Source: Cryptomeria japonica
Taxonomy: Eukaryota > Streptophyta > Pinopsida > Cupressales > Cupressaceae
Length of the DNA stretch: 64,000 bases
NCBI RefSeq assembly: GCF_030272615.1
Contig: NC_081407.1
Location: 267,608,075 to 267,672,074, forward strand
Direction: 5' to 3'
The notes beneath the pieces are model-generated. The model saw nothing but the letters and a program-made list of their open reading frames with translations, made no database searches and had not been told where the DNA came from. Below are positions 46,859 through 55,915 of the stretch, one piece after another. How positions within the stretch are numbered: position 1 is the first letter of the stretch; the number at the start of each line of letters is the position of its first letter. A program made the position numbers and the translations under genes.

Positions 46859-46873
46859 AAAGTGGGGGCTAAA
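46859..46873 (+). promoter_or_regulatory. Element C polypurine tract
   Basis: AAAGTGGGGGCTAAA abuts the 3' LTR start TGTAGCG. It differs by one base from element G's tract. Confidence 0.88.
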
Positions 46874-48129
46874 TGTAGCGTCCTAAAATTGCGACACTTG
46901 CAATTTCGACTGCATTTCGGTCTTCACGATGGCGACGCAACACGCGACCTGAATGGAGACCCCAAAACTTGCTCACGACACTGAAAACTGCATTTTTCAT
47001 GCACCCTGGCCTGAACCTCCTTTGCACCCCGCTGTCCCGGAGGTGGGACCAGAGCGCCCAGCGCCCTGGTCCCTCAGGACCAAGGCGCCCAGCGCCCTGG
47101 TCCTCCAGGACCATGGCACCCAGCGCCCTGGTCCCTGGGTCCTATTTTGGGCCCGGTTTCCTAAGTGATATCGGGTCTTTTTTATTGCAATTTGGAAATA
47201 TACTTCCCTGGTCGGCCTAAGGTCGGGAAAATCAGTCTATCAGCCCTAATTGACAAGTATATAAACTACATTTTCCTCTCTCATTCGATATGATGGAAAA
47301 GGCGTGGAAACTATACTCAAGCATTCAAGCATTCAAGCATTCAAGCAATTGATCATTTCAAGTCTCCATTCAAGGCTAAGTGTTGCATTCAAGTCAAGGA
47401 TTCAACCATTGAAGAGGAGATCACTTATTACATGCTACATACTACAACATACAACATCTAAACCTTCGCACATAAGGATACAAACATCCTTAGAACAAGG
47501 TATTAGTACTTGTTTTACATTACAGTCATTTACATTTACAGCTCTTGCTCATTTCTTGGTTAATTCCAAAACCGGGGTTTGACCTAAAGGCAAACCCCTA
47601 ATCCCTAACCCCCCATCGTCTTCGCTTTTCTGTGTGTAGGTTGCAGGTACGCGGCTGAGATTGAAGATCTGGAATCCTTGTGCAGAGACGAACAGATCCC
47701 CCTTCGTTTCGCAGATTTTTCGGAGGACCGTGGCGCCGGGCGCCATCGTCCCGACAACTTTTTCTCAAATTTGCAAGACAACGCCGTATCGACATTCTAC
47801 TGCTAATTCCAGGTCCGCAGCTTCATCCTATAACCTAAACTCAGTTTATAAGCGAATCTTTATGACTTTCTATGCATTCTTAGCTTAATTTCCTTAATCA
47901 ATATTCTTTACAAAAGAGGGTAGCCTTGCTTTCCTAACCCTTGAAATTCATTTAGCATCCAATCTTACCTTGTGTGGGATTGGATCTTATGAGTTTCAAC
48001 CCCTCTTTTGAATGTAAAGTCTCCCCCCTAAGTGAAAACCCATCGAATCCTAGCGAACCTCCCTTCTCTCTCCTCGGAGTTGGAAGAGGGGAGACCAACT
48101 AGGGTTCGACAGCGATTTTCCGCTTTACA
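46874..48129 (+). repeat. Element C 3' LTR
   Basis: Nearly identical to 40310-41513. The main difference is that the GC-rich cassette (47046-47135) has three units rather than one. Few substitutions elsewhere imply a young insertion. Confidence 0.93.
47046..47135. repeat. GC-rich palindromic cassette, three units
   Basis: Units of about 30 bp each have GGACCA at the start, GCGCCCAGCGCC or GCACCCAGCGCC at the centre, and CTGGTCC at the end. The 5' LTR has a single unit at the same place. Confidence 0.88.
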
Positions 48130-48871
48130 TAAGTTCTTTTTACCCAAAAGGAAATATGAGTTCTTTTTAACCAGTTTTGAAAAAGCTAGAAAAGAAATCA
48201 CTAAATCCTAACTTAACTCCTCCAAATCTGCAAGAAACTGTTAGAAACCTGCAAAGAAAGAAGTTAGTGAAAATTCAAAACCTTAGGTGGGCTTCCACAA
48301 GCCTAATTTCAAATCTTGGTTACAAATTTTTCACTCCTGATCCTAAAATGCCCTGAAATTTGACTGTCTGAAATTTGGAGGATCTTCCAAAAATTAGATT
48401 TTGCATTATAACTCCTAGAGGTCTGAAACCCCTCTCAAACATCCTGACAATATATATGGAATATAACTTGAAGTATAAGAAAATGTTATATTCCATATAT
48501 ATTGTCCTTCCACAAGCCTAATTTCAAGATTTGATTACAAATTTTGTACTCTGTTTCAAATTCTCTAGAACAGAGAACATATGTGCCACTTCATATGCAC
48601 GAAAAGGTCGGTCAAATGCGTGAAAAGAACTGCCAAATGCATGAAAAGAATAGTCAAATGCGTGAAAAGAACTATCAAATGAGCAAAAATAACTATCATA
48701 TGCGCAAAAACAGGTCACAGATGCGCTACAGAAAAGACCATATGCACTAGAAGAAAGAACATATGCGCTAGAAGAAATAGCATATGCACTAAAACAGGGG
48801 TACCGCGTGTTCAAAAATTCCTGTAGATCATTCTGCAGAAAAAAAAGTTAGAAATGTCTAAAAATGGGGTT
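48130..48871 (-). other. Element F leader segment
   Basis: This is the F sequence between the element C insertion and F's primer site. No gag was recognised. It contains an inverted repeat in which GTTATATTCCATATATATTG near 48486 answers the opposite strand of 48450-48470, and the motif array listed separately. Confidence 0.5.
48590..48790 (+). repeat. Array of CATATGCGCTAGAAG-like motifs (plus orientation)
   Basis: About ten copies of 17-21 bp: CAAATGCGTGAAAAGA variants on the left, CATATGCGCTAGAAGAAA variants on the right. It is the counterpart, in opposite orientation, of the array at 30850-31130 at the other end of element F's interior. Confidence 0.75.
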
Positions 48872-48891
48872 GAGCCCCACGGTGGGCGCCA
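48872..48891 (-). promoter_or_regulatory. Element F primer-binding site
   Basis: On the minus strand TGGCGCCCACCGTGGGGCTC lies four bases after the 5' LTR. Sites starting TGGCGCCCACCGTGGGG are common in plant Ty3 elements. Confidence 0.85.
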
Positions 48892-48895
48892 AAAA

Positions 48896-50585
48896 TGTGT
48901 GCTAGAAATGTGGGATCAACCTGCATTGCAAAAAAAACAACTCAAACACACACATGGAACATTGCATTAGAGCTTAGAAATCAACAAAACAAGTTAGTGA
49001 GTCTAAACTCTTTAAAATCGTTCCATGTTCCTCTATCTCTAAAGATCCTCAAGATTCAAGGTGGCCCTCACTTGGAAGAGCACTTGATCTCTTGGATGAC
49101 AACCTAGAGAATGAGATTTAAATGATTCTAGGATCAAAATGGATGCAACTAAGATCCTAATGAATGATTTAGATATGAAACTAGATAATGATATGATGCA
49201 AGATATTGATATTAAGAAGACATTAAACTAGCATATAAATGAAGCTAACATGATATGCGAAAACATGATAAATCTAAGCTATGATGCTACTAAATGATCT
49301 AATTACTATTATCAAAGAGAGGCTAAAATGCTTGATGAATTGAGACTATAAATTAGATGCATGAAAACTTGGATGATTTTGAAGAAGGAAGAGGCTCTAT
49401 TTATAGGGAAAATAGACGAATGGATGGTTGAGATTGAGTAATCTCAACAAGGGCTAGGATTGAAAGTTATCAATCCATGTGAGGGATTCAATCCAATCCC
49501 GAGTTGACAAATGTCACCTTGAGACATGGTGGTTACCTTAGGAGGTAAGGTTATGGTTGGGTTAGTGGATAACCAATGGATAAAGCCTTTACCCAAAGGG
49601 TAAACTCTTGTGCAAGGGTTAATAGGATAACCAAGGTCAAAGCCATGAGTTCTTGATAAGACCCTTGGGTTAGATGAGAGTTGAGTTAGAGAGAAAGTCT
49701 CTAATCATGTGGTAAGGTTGAGTTAACCATTAATGGTTAATAGGATTTTGGGGGACAAATCTGTAAGAGTCCTTCCAAATTTGGGAGAACTCAACAAGTT
49801 AGCTTGTTGAAGAAATATAGCCTTAAATGCATTTAGAAGACTTTCCTCCAAACTTGAGAAGTGACCTCCTTAAATTTAGGGAAAGGACATGATTAGGAGA
49901 TTAGACATGATTAGGATAGGATTAGAAGGCTTCTAGAAGAATGATTAAGGAGATGCAAGTGGGATATTTAGGAAAATGCAAGTGGGTGGGGGAAAATAGG
50001 CAATTTTGGTTAATAAAAGATTTATTTTAGCCAAAATAGGGGTTGCAACTTGCAGTTTTAGGATTTTGCAAGTTGGGGGATTTTTAAATAATTTTAGATT
50101 TATTTAAATGCAAAAGGGGTTTTAATTAAATGTAGATTTAATTAAAATGGCTAGAGGGGGGATTTAATTAAATAGGAATTTAATTAAAATGGCTAGAGGG
50201 GGGTTTTAATTAAATGCGAATTTAATTAAATGGCTAGAGGGGTTTAATTTAATTTGAATTTAATTAAAATGGCTATAGGGGTTTAATTAAATGTGAATTT
50301 AATTAAAATGGCTAGATGGTGGATTTAATTAAATGCGAATTTAATTAAAATGGCTAGAGGGGGGGTTTAATTAAAAGTGAATTTAATTAAAATGGCTAGA
50401 GGGGGGATTTAATTAAATGTGAATTTAATTAAAATGGCTAGATAAAAAAGGGGAATATTAATCAAATCTTTAATTTGATTAATGGTCAAAATAGAAGAAT
50501 TGGGTTATTAATTAATTGGAAGAATCATGGATAATTAAATGAATAAAACTCACTTAATTTGTTGTGCAACTTTTAGCTGTCTACA
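48896..50585 (-). repeat. Element F 5' LTR
   Basis: On the plus strand it runs TGTGTGCTAGAAATG...TTAGCTGTCTACA. It aligns with 28024-30032 but lacks the roughly 287-bp block. It has about eight minisatellite units at 50105-50440. Confidence 0.9.
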
Positions 50586-51539
50586 AGAAATAACAATGGA
50601 GTATTGTAATCCCAAACCAAACACACCCATGGCCAAATGAGATAAGAAAAATATAAGAGAGATCGAATAAAACATTTAATTAGTAAAAAAAGTGAACATG
50701 GCAAGCCCAAATGGAGAAGAAAGGAGACAAAGATTGTCAAGAGAGAGGAAAAATACCCTAGGAGAATGGAGATGAAGGAGAAGATGATAATTGAGTGTTC
50801 CTATGGGGGTGTTGTTGAGTGCACCAAGGTGGATGTTGTCCAAGAGAAGGAAAAACACACATAGAAGATGACTAGAAGATCTTGATTAGATCAAGCTCAA
50901 GTTGGGAAAAAGTAGGACAACTACTAACCAGTTGAAAAAGGCATTAATGACTTTGGAAAATCTAGAAGGCTATTATTGGGAGATTGTCATCTCATAGAGG
51001 CCCCATTCATATTGAAAATCTCCAAAAGTCCCAAAAGCAAATCAAATCTAGCAAACCTAATTGTAAATTTGGGCGATAGATTTCTCAAATATTTAAAAAC
51101 TTTGGAGAAGGTTACGTCCATTCAAGAAGAATATTTATTTAGTCAATAGAAGCATAAGCAAATCAAGGATAGAATAAATAAAAAAATAAAAGATTACATT
51201 TAATTTGGGAAAAGAATTATTTTCACTAACAAATAAAATGACATTAACAAATAACAATGAAAACAAGATGTTTTGAAGGGTCACAACCCCCTGACTAGGA
51301 TCCATCCCCTACGTCATATAAGAGTAGGAGAATTTTGGTAGAAGAAATACCGCAAAGTAGAGAGGTAAGAAGAAAAAGAAGAAAAATCAATAGAGTGGGA
51401 AGTAATCCTTGGGAAAGAGTACTTTGACATGAAGTTAGCAAGAGATAGGGGCATAGAGCATAAGACTCATATAATCAAGAGTAAAGAAAGAAAAGGAAGA
51501 GAAAAGTAGTCAACAAATCTGTAAATCTAAAATAGTGAA
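50586..51539 (+). other. Element D sequence upstream of the gag remnant
   Basis: AT-rich and purine-rich, with no recognisable domain. It continues D's leader after the element F insertion. Confidence 0.45.
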
Positions 51540-52080
51540 GAAACAAAGTAGAATGGAGTCATCAATAAAGATACTACTATTTGGCAAAGATATAATAGAG
51601 GCTATTGAAAACACATTCCTATTATAATCATTGTGAGAAAGATAAGACATTGATGAAGATCAACTAAATTTGTTAAACATTGTATCTTCATTATAGAAGG
51701 ATGCACTAAATTGGTATAAGAAAACCTACCCAACTCATGGAAAGATTTAGGATAAAGTGAAACATGACTTTTTGAAAAAAATTCACACTCTAGATGTCCC
51801 TATAGAGAGTGTTAGTAAAATGAGGGATTTGGTGCAGAGGGCAGATGAATCAGACAAAGCCTACAACAAGAGATTTAAAGAAGTGTGTCACAAATTGGAG
51901 GAACCCCTAACACAATGATAAAAGATGAATGGTTTAACTATGGATTCCAGGACATAAGAGTGACATTAGATGGGAGAATATTTGATACCTACATGGATTT
52001 GGTCATAGTGGCATATCGCATAGAAGCTCAAACATGTCACAAACCAAATAAGGATGGGCCATAAATGAACACCTTGAAAA
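51540..52080 (+). pseudogene. Element D gag remnant
   Basis: Broken frames read KDALNWYKKTYPTHGK, KVKHDFLKKIHTLDVP, DESDKAYNKRFKEVCHKL and then RVTLDGRIFDTYMDLV. This is the conserved order of the Ty3 GAG domain. Several stops and shifts interrupt it. No zinc knuckle or protease could be placed after it. Confidence 0.75.
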
Positions 52081-52649
52081 TTTAATGTTAGTGGCAAAGC
52101 AATTAACAATACGAAATGATATTATGGCTTGAGGAGATTCAAAGAAAGCTATTGATATTTGGTGTACTTACCATTTGAGAGAAGACCGCATCCAAAATGA
52201 ATGCCCAAACAAAACAAGTCAAGCACATCCAAGAGGACATATCATATATTCAAGCTGCCAAAGTTTTTAAGAGTGAGAAATGTAAATGAGTATATACATG
52301 ACATGGAGAGAACATTTCAAGACGAACCTATTCAAACAATCACACTTTAGGATAATTTAGTATGTAACGTAGCTTGTTTGTGGAACACACACAAACATAC
52401 TATTCTTACTTGGCATGCCTTCAAAATTATAATCAAGGCAAGTGACACATCAAAGAAGATAGAGAATACTCCCTAGTCCCTTAATATACAAGATCAAACA
52501 CCTCAAACTTAATGATATTTTGGAGTTTGGAGCAAAGATTGAGAATATTAGACAACACGATCTTTCAATGCTATGTGAATGGGGCTAGAATAAAATATTA
52601 TCACACTAATCCTAAGTAGAGTTGTCTTGATGACAATCCAACATTTTGA
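52081..52649 (+). other. Element D sequence between gag and right LTR
   Basis: No RT or integrase motif was found in any frame. Either the element was pol-less or this part was deleted. Confidence 0.5.
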
Positions 52650-52658
52650 AAGGGGGGA
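52650..52658 (+). promoter_or_regulatory. Element D polypurine tract
   Basis: AAGGGGGGA directly precedes the LTR start TGATGTCGACAAGG, consistent with plus-strand priming. Confidence 0.7.
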
Positions 52659-53004
52659 TGATGTCGACAAGGAAATGGAGTAGTTTAGACACAATTGGCA
52701 AAATCTTACTGCATCTTATCACAAAGAGCTCACAAGACATGACATTAAAAAAGATACCATCTAGAATATAGAGAGGATAGATATGTCACATCCCATCCCT
52801 TAGTTATATGTATAGACATTTAGAGATATGTAACAAAATAGGAGGAATATATGGAAGAATATATGTAGATATAAGAGAGTATAGAGGAAGATATATGATG
52901 AATGTATATGATGTAAAAATGAGATATAAGGATATATGAATGTACTCAGTTGATTTTGATGAGACAAAGATATAAGACTCTATCTCACACACACATATTC
53001 TTTT

Positions 53005-53433
53005 TGTTAGTGTAAATTACGTCTCATAATTACACTTTACTTAAGTTGACTTAGGATAATGCATTCATTGTAGTTTGCATATGTGACACTTAGGGAATTG
53101 TGCATCTAAGGAAGATGGTTGTAGGAGAAATTCCAACTTTTGTGTTTTGTTATCTTGTTATCACATTCCACCTTCGGTGGGTGATCCACCTTTAGTGGAA
53201 TGTTCTATTATTTCTCCTACCTACCACAAGCTACTCTTGTATCTTATTGGGTCATATGTCACGATTGTGTGCTCTTGTAGCCCTACCTTTATAAGTAGCC
53301 ATGTATATTGTATGCAAACCATCTTATTGCATTTTGATGAGAATACAATTTTTTCTGGTCTATTTTGTTCTCTTTTACTTTTGTGCTATTCATTGGCCTC
53401 TAGATCTTGGCTTGCTATACGAAAATTTTCACA
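53005..53433 (+). repeat. Element E 5' LTR
   Basis: It runs TGTTAGTGTAAATTACG...GAAAATTTTCACA. A well-conserved internal block beginning TTGACTTAGGATAATGCATT is shared with the 3' LTR. The first 40-60 bases are more diverged. Confidence 0.85.
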
Positions 53434-53447
53434 TGGTATCAGAGCCC
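53434..53447 (+). promoter_or_regulatory. Element E primer-binding site
   Basis: TGGTATCAGAGCCC is complementary to the 3' end of plant initiator Met tRNA and abuts the LTR. Confidence 0.9.
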
Positions 53448-55301
53448 ATAGGGTGCCATGGATAGTCATTTGAGAGAAATTTGATACAATTTGAGGTTTT
53501 GTATTTTGGAGCTTTCTATTGCAGTATATTATTAGAGCTGTTTGGGTCAATTTTGAGGTCACAATTGGATTGAGGAGGTTCGAGAAAGTTAGAATCACTT
53601 TTTGCGAGCCATTTGAAGGTGGAGGTGGTTACTTCTTCCACGAGCAATCTACAATTTTGGAGAACTTTGGGTCAAATATGACACTACCATTGTGCTCAAA
53701 AGGCTCAAGAACACTAAGATCCCCTGTCCATTCGTCGAAATCAGACACCATCAACTAGAGAAAACAAATTTCCTCCTTGGCTTGTCATACAAACGTCTAT
53801 AGTGCAAGTACAAATTTTAATTTTTTAAAAAATGATTTTTTAAAATGATTTTGTTTTTTAAAAAATTAAATCATTTTTTTAAGGGGGGATTACTTTTTGG
53901 GGGTCGTTTTGATTAAGTTCTTTTAAAAAATATATGTTTTGTATCTGTTGGATGTAGGTACCATAGGGTACTTACGATACAGAAGTACTGATAGGGTACT
54001 TGCACCCGCAGGGCCCGATCGATCCCTGTGTCCTTAGGTTGTTAGGTTTAGTACACCCTCTTGTCATGGCCTTTAACCATGGCATGGTGGTGTACACCCA
54101 ACCAATCCCATTTTTAAAAATATATTTTCAAATGTCCTTTTAAAAAAATATTTTAAAATGTCCTTTTAAAATTATTTTTTTAAATGTTTCTAATGTTCTT
54201 TTAAATGTTTTAAAATAAAACTTTTTTATAAAGTTTTCTTCTTTAATAAAATTTATTAAAGTTTTTTCTATTAAAATAAAATATTATTAAATATTTTTAA
54301 TAAAGCTTTTTTAATGGAAAAAAAAGTGTTTTCTTTATTATGTTAAGTTTTTTTCAAAAATTAAAAAAAAATCAATTTTTCTTTATTAGTTATTTTCATG
54401 TTTTTTAAATAATGTTTTTAATGAGATTTTTTAAATCTTTTAAAAATAAAATTTTCATGTAATAAGAAAATTTGGGAAAAGTTTTTTTCTTCTTGTCCAC
54501 CTATCATACTTGTTTGTAGCGTCTTCTAACCGACAACTCGGGGATTAGTTTGCTCCTACATTTTTCTTGGCAATATACCAATCAGAGGCAACTTCACCTA
54601 CAATCTTCTACAGAGCATGTTTTTAGTGACATCATCTTCATGTTTCCAGATTTACACCATGTCATGATATATTCTCTTGCATGAGCTATGTTGTACACAC
54701 ACTAATATAAGGTACCATTCTTTTTTTTCCTTTATCATTGATGACATATTTGATGTAATCCTCTTATGCACCATAGATTAGGAAATATCTTGTGAGACTT
54801 GGTGCATGGATCCAATTGAGACTTGGATTGTACAAATTTGTGCATGGCTTTGATGAAACTTAGATTGTGCCAATCTACCATTGATGAGTATCCAATTGAT
54901 GCTCGAGCAAGTGTCTCCATGCTTGATCTTCATCATGTTGCAATGAGTGATTCATTGGTCATTCTTCATTGACATTAGGTACCTAGTTTTGTCACACTTT
55001 GACATTTTTGGTGCAACATTGGCTCTATTTCTTCCTATGGGGGAGGAATTTTGGTCAACATCATTGGACCATCTTTGGAGGAGATTCTACATTGAGGGGG
55101 GGCTTCATGGTATTTCCCCCTCTCTCTTATGGGGTGAAATTTTTCCTCACATGAGGTTTTGATCTTCTCACACATCATTGAGAGCATTGTGTGCTTTCAT
55201 CTCTCTTTTGGGGGGGAATTTTTTCCCATTGGGTTTTTCTCTCTTTCTCCATTTGTGAGAGATTGTATTGCATTTGTACATGGGTACTTAACATGGCCTA
55301 G
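53448..55301 (+). other. Element E interior, non-coding
   Basis: No retroelement domain in any frame. 53820-54480 is dominated by T and A runs. 55020-55260 has pyrimidine/purine-rich words (CATTGAGGGGGGG, GGGGGGGAATTTTTTCCC) near the 3' end, where a polypurine tract would lie. Confidence 0.65.
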
Positions 55302-55757
55302 TTGCTAGGACCCATCTTGCACTATTAACTTGAGTCTACATTCCTCTAAGTTGCACTTAAGAGACTTGAGTTGACTTAGGGTAATGCATTCATTGTAGTT
55401 TGCATATGTGACACTTGAAGAATTGTGCATCTAGGGAAGATGATTGTAGGAGAAATTACACCTTTTGTGGTGTTATCTTGTATCACATTCCACCTTCGGT
55501 GGGTGATCCACCTTTGGTTGAATATTCTATTATTTCTCCCACCTACCCCTACCTACCCTTGTATCTCATTGGGCCACATGTCATGATTGTGTACTCTCAT
55601 AACCTCGCCTTTATAAGCAGGCTCATGTACATTGTATGTAATCCATCTTATTACATCTTGATGAGAATACAATCTATTTTTGTCTATTTTGTTCTCTCTT
55701 ACTTTTGTGCTATTCATTGGCCTCTAGATCTTGGCTTGCTATAGGCAGATTCTCACA
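55302..55757 (+). repeat. Element E 3' LTR
   Basis: The portion from 55369 matches the 5' LTR closely. The left boundary (TGCTAGGACCC) is placed by similarity to TGTTAGTG and is approximate. It ends CAGATTCTCACA. Confidence 0.72.
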
Positions 55758-55915
55758 CTTTTATGTTCAATTTACTAGTTAGTATCTACTTTGAATCGAA
55801 TCCTTGTTCCCTCTATATGACTGAGTCTAGGGTATAAACTATAACACTTAGAAAGTAAGTTTGGCTCAAAACTTTGGTTCGTGTCTCCCATTTTTCTTGC
55901 TAATCATGCCCTCTA

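Larger units (their letters stand above)
40310..48129 (+). mobile_element. Element C: RT-less LTR retrotransposon with GAG-protease-like ORF
   Basis: LTRs are at 40310-41513 and 46874-48129, nearly identical except for a cassette expansion. Flanks GAAGT (40305-40309) and TAAGT (48130-48134) are a one-mismatch duplication. The order is 5' LTR, primer site, 1.25-kb leader with two hairpins, one intact 1120-codon ORF, about 740 bp 3' region, polypurine tract, 3' LTR. RT, RNase H and integrase are absent, so it fits the TR-GAG type of non-autonomous element. It shares primer site, polypurine tract and LTR start with element G. A solo LTR of its family lies at 25527-26606. Confidence 0.93.
28024..50585 (-). 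mobile_element. Element F: Tat-like non-autonomous element with antisense PMD gene
   Basis: LTRs at 28024-30032 and 48896-50585 share sequence along their length. They are flanked by GGAAA (28019-28023) and AGAAA (50586-50590), a near-match target duplication. A primer site TGGCGCCCACCGTGGGG lies at 48872-48891 on the minus strand, and a purine tract abuts the other LTR. Inside, no gag-pol is recognisable. Instead there is a decayed plant-mobile-domain gene on the opposite strand, which is known as an extra ORF in some plant Tat-lineage elements. Element C is inserted within it. Confidence 0.85.
53005..55757 (+). mobile_element. Element E: small non-coding LTR element (copia-like LARD)
   Basis: It is inserted in element D's LTR with the perfect duplication CTTTT (53000-53004, 55758-55762). 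LTRs are 53005-53433 and about 55302-55757. The primer site TGGTATCAGAGCC at 53434 follows the first LTR directly, as in many plant copia elements. The 1.87-kb interior has no gag-pol coding. Part of it (53820-54480) is extreme A/T low-complexity sequence. It must have moved using another element's proteins. Confidence 0.85.
27271..55915 (+). mobile_element. Element D: outer Ty3-like element of the second nest
   Basis: Similar LTR sequences in the same orientation lie at 27271-27775 and at 52659-53004 plus 55758-55915, the latter split by element E. A polypurine tract precedes the right copy. Between them, after removal of element F, lie a short leader, a decayed gag and about 600 bp of unassigned sequence. 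There is no RT or integrase. LTR divergence is large by eye, so this is the oldest layer of the nest. The outer right end and any target duplication are uncertain. Confidence 0.7.
52659..55915 (+). repeat. Element D right LTR, interrupted by element E
   Basis: The first part is 52659-53004. After the 2.75-kb insertion it resumes at 55758 and runs to about 55915 (AACACTTAGAAAGTA, CCCATTTTTCTTGCTA). Alignment to 27271-27775 gives the reading order across the break. The final base is uncertain. Confidence 0.72.

Noticed and set aside
48524-48814. Minus-strand 96-codon Ser/Phe/Tyr-rich frame
   Set aside because: It is created by in-phase 21-bp motif repeats in a non-coding leader. There is no domain, and both strands are open by composition.
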